Of a DNA stretch of 64,000 nt, positions 58,773-64,000 are shown one piece after another. Origin of the DNA: Leptasterias polaris (lineage: Eukaryota > Echinodermata > Asteroidea > Forcipulatida > Asteriidae). Location of the stretch: assembly GCA_037783415.1 (NCBI GenBank), contig JAZGTN010000043.1:124001-188000 (forward strand). The letters are read 5' to 3'. Every line of letters begins with the position of its first letter. The stretch's first letter is position 1. The translations under genes were made by a program, and so were the position numbers. Under the pieces are notes generated by a model. That model made no database searches. It had not been told where the DNA came from and was given only the letters and a program-made list of their open reading frames with translations.

Positions 58773-60535
58773 TCATTTCAATTTAGCGTACTTTGGCCAA
58801 ACTTCCTAAATTTGGGTTCAGAATGCCCCTCATTTTTTTTGAAAAACAAACCGGTGTGGTATTTTGGTGTTAAATGCTGATAGCTTCTACTTGTTTAGAA
58901 AAAAAAGCAACAAACAAAAAACCTGATCTATACATTCTGTACTTGAAAGTCTGCAGTAAGTAATTTAGTTTTTGTTGGTCCCAATCAATACTGCAGAGAT
59001 TTCACCACAGGTTACTCCAATGCACCACAGTATGTTAGCAATGAACCATAAAACTGATTGGCATTGATTTATGTGAATCATGGAAGATCACGGCTGCTGA
59101 TGGGGGGAGAAGGAATTCGGCGTATAGCGATGAGGCTTTCTCAAAATGCCAACCTCTGGAATGAGCTACCGTCAAACATTGAATTCTCAGACACGGGTTT
59201 GGGGTTCAAAGAAACACACTAGACATTTCTCTGGATGTTTCTATATGTACTCGGCCATTAAAGAGGAAGGGAAGTGACCAATTCTATTTTGTTTCTATCA
59301 TTTTCTCATAGATAGAGTCCTCATGTGAGTGGGGAAAAAATTACAAGTCTCTAACCTCACATTAAAATGGTGTAAATAGCCATTTTATTCAATACACTTC
59401 CAGTGCAAAAAATTGTCAATATCCAGAACATCTGATGACATCATTCTGAGAAAAATTGACCTCAACAACGGGAATGTTTTGGTTCAGTCCTGACTTTCAA
59501 TAAAATTTAATTAAAACAGCCTTGAATGTGACATTATGACTGTCAAAAAATTCCTCCTGGAATGTAAAGATCCATTAGTTGTTCTTCTTCTTCTCTCATG
59601 TAACCAAAAGCTTCTGTCTTCTTCTGCCAAATGTGAGCAATTACATTCATGTACATACTTGTTTGAAAAGTTTCACTGTAAAAAGGCGACTCAAAACTCT
59701 GTTCATAATACGAAATAAATACATGTGTGCTTAAAGCAAACACCCATGAAGTTATCCCCGAATAATTCAACCCACCTACAGTGTACTTTATCATTGTAGT
59801 AAACTTGTTCATGTTTAATTCATTCACAAAAAAAGTAGTTGTAGAAATACGTGTTCCACGACTTAAAAGCGGAGCAAAGGAAAACAAACATCCCCATTTT
59901 TCCAGTGTTCCCACATGCTGTTTTCAGTAATATTTCGCGCTTCACCGGCCAACTATTTTATCACCCTCACGGTTCACTTGGCAACTCTTTTATGGCCCTC
60001 CTAATCATGCGAACCCTAATCCTTAACACAGCCAGATGAGCCTCTTTCTCAGCTCCCCCAACAGTTCTAGATTTCCCAGCGGAAAATGGATTTCCGGCGA
60101 TGCTTGAATAGTGAGCGAAGTTTGTCTAAGCAACCGTGTGCTTTCCTTAAATCAAGTTCCATTCTCGGATGATGAATACAAAATGTTCATGGTTTTTGCG
60201 GTTCCCTTTTTTGATTTCTCTTCTCCCTCCCTCTAACTGCGGTTTCAACACCTGCAAAAACATAAAGTTTGACAAACAATTATTAGGCTCTTCATTCAGC
60301 ACTTTTGAGAATTTACTTTTTTATAAGAAAATCATGTTTGTATACAAATCGTTGATCTTACTGAGGATTTGATTTAACCCCAAAGTTATTTGTATTTTTG
60401 GAAACAAGAACTCTAAAAGTTCCCAGTAGAACCAACACCACTTTGAGTTAGTGAAGAGTTGTTTTATTTAGCTGGAGAATTTTTAAATATCTTACAGAAC
60501 ATTTTGAAAGAACTCAAGGCAAAAACCAAGTCTAT

Positions 60536-60672
60536 GGCTGTGCCGGAATTGATGGCTTCGACATTGGCTTTGGCCGGAATGCCAACAAATTCCTATTCTT
60601 TAATGTTGCCACTGCAGCCAATTGCAATAGCCATTAGCCATAGCCAAAGTCGTTTGATTCGGATGTGGCCTA
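60536..60672. mobile_element. Inverted-repeat element rich in GGCTTTGGC / GCCATAGCC
   Basis: GACATTGGCTTTGGCCGGAA opposes CATTAGCCATAGCCAAAGTC. Composition resembles the elements at 41790 and 42660, but the ends differ. Confidence 0.4.
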
Positions 60673-60875
60673 ACAGAGAGATCAAAGTGGCTTGAAGCTA
60701 TTGTATTCCGGTGGGAAAGTTTGCATACATTCTCCCCCTAAATTGCTATCATTCTTTGGTGAAAAGATAGATCTAATTTCAGCAATTCTGAGCCTTCTCG
60801 GCCTAGAGCCTTCCTCCCTGAATTCCACATAATTACATTTGTAAAAGTTGTGATACAACAAAAACGAATTAGGGG

Positions 60876-61000
60876 TGAACAAAGAGAAGTTGCCTAGAAT
60901 AGAATTTGAACCCACACCCTCCTGATTTACATATAGGTGCTTTACGAACCAAGCTATCTGGCCCCTAGGTTAGTGGTCTCCCTATTTGGTGTCATCAAAA
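60876..61000 (-). mobile_element. tRNA-like SINE (Asn-like family), diverged
   Basis: Minus strand: leader CAAATAGGGAGACCACTAAC, box A region CCAGATAGCTTGGTTCGTAA, box B GGGTTCAAATTC, then a body start like CTTTGTTCACCC. Same layout as the copies at 26017 and 30755. Confidence 0.7.
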
Positions 61001-62049
61001 CCTTCATGGTTTAAACTTGGTATAAAAGAAATTATGATGAATATTTTTTCCACTGTAACAAAATCTTTGCTTAAGCTATCTTTAAAATGTACTTCACTGT
61101 AATATATAAACTGTTTGTAAAACAGCTACCACCTGCCTGTACTTGAATCCCAATTAGGGGTAATTGAATAACTGCCAGTAGGACAGAATATTTAAAACTG
61201 TCTCATTTGCATGATGAATGGGCTTTATATTTTACTAATTTTCTACCTATAAGCGTTCTCTTCCACAGGTCATTCATTGACACACATTCCCCCGCTGAGA
61301 ATGCTTTTTTTTTAAAAGGTACATTTTCAAGACGCCCTAGAAATAGGTCATCCAATCCATGGCAACATTTAATAATAGCGTCCGTAGGGCGTCGCTGACA
61401 CTTCGCGTTCACATCAAGTACCCCGGCCCTAATTGCATCCACCGATGGTAGCACGAGGTGGAGTTAAAAGAACCACTGTATGGTGGAGGGGGAAAGATGT
61501 TTGTATGGGCGCTGCAGGGCTCGCAGCAGCCACTGCTCGGCCCGGACCTGGGCTTTGGGCCGCGGTGCATTACTCACCCACTGTGCCTTGACTGGGAAGC
61601 CCCCTTGATGGATGAGTTGAGTGAATAATGCATGGTGAAATGTTAGTGGGTTTGGCGGCGGGGAAGCTACTTGGCTGTTAATGCGAGGTGGTTGACCTCG
61701 TATTCAGAAAAAGCAAGTTTCTTGATATTGATGCTGAGATGCCTCTTGTTTAGTATCCCGATAAAAGGTTTTAGATTCTTTTTCTGCTGATAAATTGTGA
61801 TAAGTATGAGATGCATCTATAGATGTCACTTACTGAGTTTTCCCAAAGGATTTTTTTTCCTGAATTATAGACATTTCAAATTGTTGCTTTTGATGCGTTA
61901 ATGAGGAATTACAGTTACCATAAGTGTTACTATCAGCAACCAATTTAATACTTAACCAACAAGAATGACATTATTACATTTTCAGAATATTCATTGTGAA
62001 AAAATATCCACTCTGAACGTACAGATGATGTTATTGAGAATATACAACT

Positions 62050-62216
62050 GAGGCCTGGAATTACTTGGAGGTCACAGAGGCCATGGCCTCTGCTGTCCTG
62101 GTCTTGGCCTTGGTGCCCCTTCAAAACTTCCCAATAGACTTTAAGATTATTCAATGGAAGTGCTCTTTGCAAAATGAAAATAGCCTTGCCCTCTCAACGA
62201 GGAAAATCCAGGCCTG
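62050..62216 (-). mobile_element. Family A MITE-like repeat
   Basis: GAGGCCTGGAATTACTTGGA at the left, GGAAAATCCAGGCCTGATA at the right, full core. Typical full-length copy. Confidence 0.78.
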
Positions 62217-62340
62217 ATATATGTAAATAGGTCCTCCATGGCAACAAACATTTCATATAATTCCTTTCAAATATTAGACCAAGTCTCATCGCAGGATGCA
62301 CTGCAGGTAGACGATAAGGATTGGACTTACACTTTCTACT

Positions 62341-62361
62341 CCCCCCCCCCCCCCCCCCCCC
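62341..62361 (+). repeat. Poly-C tract
   Basis: About 20 uninterrupted C, the longest pure run seen in the window. Confidence 0.9.
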
Positions 62362-62849
62362 ACAGAGTCAGGTGTACACACATTGGGAAACTAATATACA
62401 ATACACTCTAAATGAGTCATCAAATCTCCTCACAATTGAATAATATTTTGCTCAATCTGTCGAGCACGTAGAGATGGAGAAAGGGTAAAGAAGGAAGAAA
62501 AAAATCTTGTCAGCCTTTTGGAGTTTTCCTTGTGCACGCTAATTCATCATGACGTCGGTATCCTAAATGCATTAGTACCTGTCAATGCTGGATCACTTGC
62601 AACTCAAACTCTCTCTCTCTCTGAGATGATACACAGTGATTTTTTTAATAAACATTCTTAACCGGCACTTCAAAGACAGTGCTGCATGCCACTCAACTGA
62701 TGGAAGATGAGTGAAGTCTCAGATCCTTTAGCAACTTGTCAGTCAACCCAATTTCGTGGATTTCTGTCTGTTCCCTTTGTTTGTTTCTTTGTTTATTTGC
62801 TTAAAGTGCATCTGTCAACAGAATTTTGGGACCAACTTCAGAGTACGAT

Positions 62850-62950
62850 ATTATAGAGGTGCTGCAGCACAAAAAGTAACTAATAAGCACAAAACAATTG
62901 TTCTTACCAGATTAAGAAGGTAACCGGCCAAAATACCATGTCACCGTGAA
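62850..62950. mobile_element. Family B element fragment
   Basis: GAGGTGCTGCAGCACAAAAA, GCACAAAACAATTGTTCTTA and CCGGCCAAAATACCATGTCA follow family B order; the right half is missing. Confidence 0.55.
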
Positions 62951-63877
62951 ACTTTAGTTTGAATATAATTATGTTTTGGGGAGGTGGAGGGGGTAGCCTA
63001 CCTTGAACAAACATAATAATTGTTCAGAAGAAATGTTGAGTTTTAGATGTTCGAGGAAATCTCTACAAAAATGTTTGTCAGGTCAATGAGGTTTAATTTT
63101 CAGATCTGACACCTAAAGGAACATTGATTTTAAAACCAACAGTTTCTGTAAAATCATCGCATAAAAATTTTCACAAATTCTAAATAATCTTTATTAAGCA
63201 TAGAATAACATACATTTGATTTATTCAAATAAATACCTCTTTTTAATATGTTTAAACAAGATTTTGTGTCCACACCCTGGTTTGAAGGGCATTTCCTTCC
63301 TCCATGACATACACTGGTGTCTGCTAGCCCCTTGAAATGAACAACTTTTTCTTTAACTGTGACATTTTTCAAATGAGGGCGCTATTGTGTATGACCACTA
63401 AAAACTTGTAATTTTTACTACACGTACGTGTGTTACATGTATGTATGTATGTATGTGTGTGCAGGTTGACCTACATGTAGTGTACAGTGTTGGCTACAGT
63501 GTATATTTGTAATGGTACATGTACAATAACATGTGCAGTTGTACACTTTGTGCATTGCCAACATTCCAACTCTAAGACATTATCTAAATTAGCAATTAGG
63601 TGCATACTTCAGGCAAGACCTCTCACAAAGATGGTGACAGTAGCTATCTTATCTTATCTTTCTTGTACTTCATTACGATTTTGACTGGAATCATTTAAGA
63701 ACATAATTGTTTGCAGCTGTAAAATGGATTGTACTCATTGTTGTTGTTTTTTAAGTCGTGCATTTATTCAAATGTGTGATAAATTCATTAAAATAAATGC
63801 ATTATTTGTGTTAACCTAAACCCAAATGTGTGTTTAAAAGCACTGTGAGTCCTGTGAAAAAAAAAATCTACGGCATA

Positions 63878-63960
63878 TTAATCGGGTGGGATTTGAACCC
63901 ATAACCTTTGCCATTCTAGAGCAGTTGTCTTACCACTAGACCACCGAGCTTGCAAGGTAG
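63878..63960 (-). mobile_element. tRNA-like SINE head (third type)
   Basis: Minus strand: box A TGGTCTAGTGGTAAGAC (about 63927-63943) and box B ATGGGTTCAAATCCCACC (63886-63903), correctly spaced. The acceptor arms pair poorly, and an A-rich stretch lies to the left. It belongs to neither of the other two SINE types in the window. Confidence 0.6.
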
Positions 63961-64000
63961 TTCGAGGCAGTTTAAACTCTACATTTTAGTAGTGGGTTCT

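Larger units (their letters stand above)
41669..64000 (+). other. MCC: MCC intron 3 (at least 22 kb, incomplete)
   Basis: Starts with donor GTAAGA. It holds the candidate alternative first exon (55357-55425) and the repeats listed separately. Stretches 41930-42650, 44260-45040, 46790-47760, 51850-54480, 56440-57710, 58780-60535, 61005-62045 and 62955-63850 show no recognisable gene; only low-complexity tracts and weak repeat pieces are seen. Confidence 0.75.

Noticed and set aside
59543..59914. 123-residue minus-strand frame
   Set aside because: AT-rich, no known motif, no supporting splice sites.

Overview
The window is animal nuclear DNA: AT-rich, intron-dominated, with canonical GT/AG splice sites and a very high load of short inverted-repeat elements and tRNA-derived SINEs. 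The repeat repertoire, especially a TTAA-flanked element beginning AGGCACTGGACACGTTTGG, is one I associate from memory with echinoderms, probably a sea star. The species assignment is an inference, not a proof.

One protein gene is supported, on the + strand: the 5' part of an MCC (mutated in colorectal cancers) orthologue, long EF-hand isoform. Three coding exons at 8437-8663, 39880-40184 and 41529-41668 join in frame (phases 2, 1, 0) into 224 residues: a Ser-rich N-terminus, a canonical EF-hand interrupted by intron 1, a degenerate second EF-hand and two further conserved blocks. A fourth short exon, 55357-55425, starts with a well-placed ATG preceded by an in-frame stop and ends in phase 0 at a good donor. 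Exon 3 also ends in phase 0, so both could splice to the same downstream exon. It is therefore a candidate first exon of a short, EF-hand-less MCC isoform from an internal promoter. The rest of the gene lies beyond the right edge.

Layout. 1-7700: 3.6 tandem copies of a 2.14 kb unit, each holding a 2.05 kb element with 135 bp terminal inverted repeats and a tRNA-like Pol III promoter; the last copy is mosaic and truncated. 7700-8436: apparently unique DNA before exon 1. 8664-39879: 31 kb intron 1, with minisatellites (9.4-10.9 kb, 18.0 kb, 34.8 kb), foldback elements, MITE-like families, SINEs and a 330 bp tandem duplication carrying tRNA-like heads. 40185-41528: short intron 2. 41669 to the end: intron 3, holding a LINE 3' end, more MITEs, two elements with clear target-site duplications (8 bp at 49.3-50.1 kb, 9 bp at 51.4 kb), the candidate internal promoter and first exon, a 21 bp minisatellite just after it, and further repeats.

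The main relationships visible are between repeats: a MITE nested in a SINE, a SINE tail shared with a LINE 3' end, minisatellites whose units match dispersed elements, and a TIR element amplified head to tail upstream of the gene. Most long open frames here are by-products of repeats. No CRISPR array, rRNA or convincing functional tRNA was seen.
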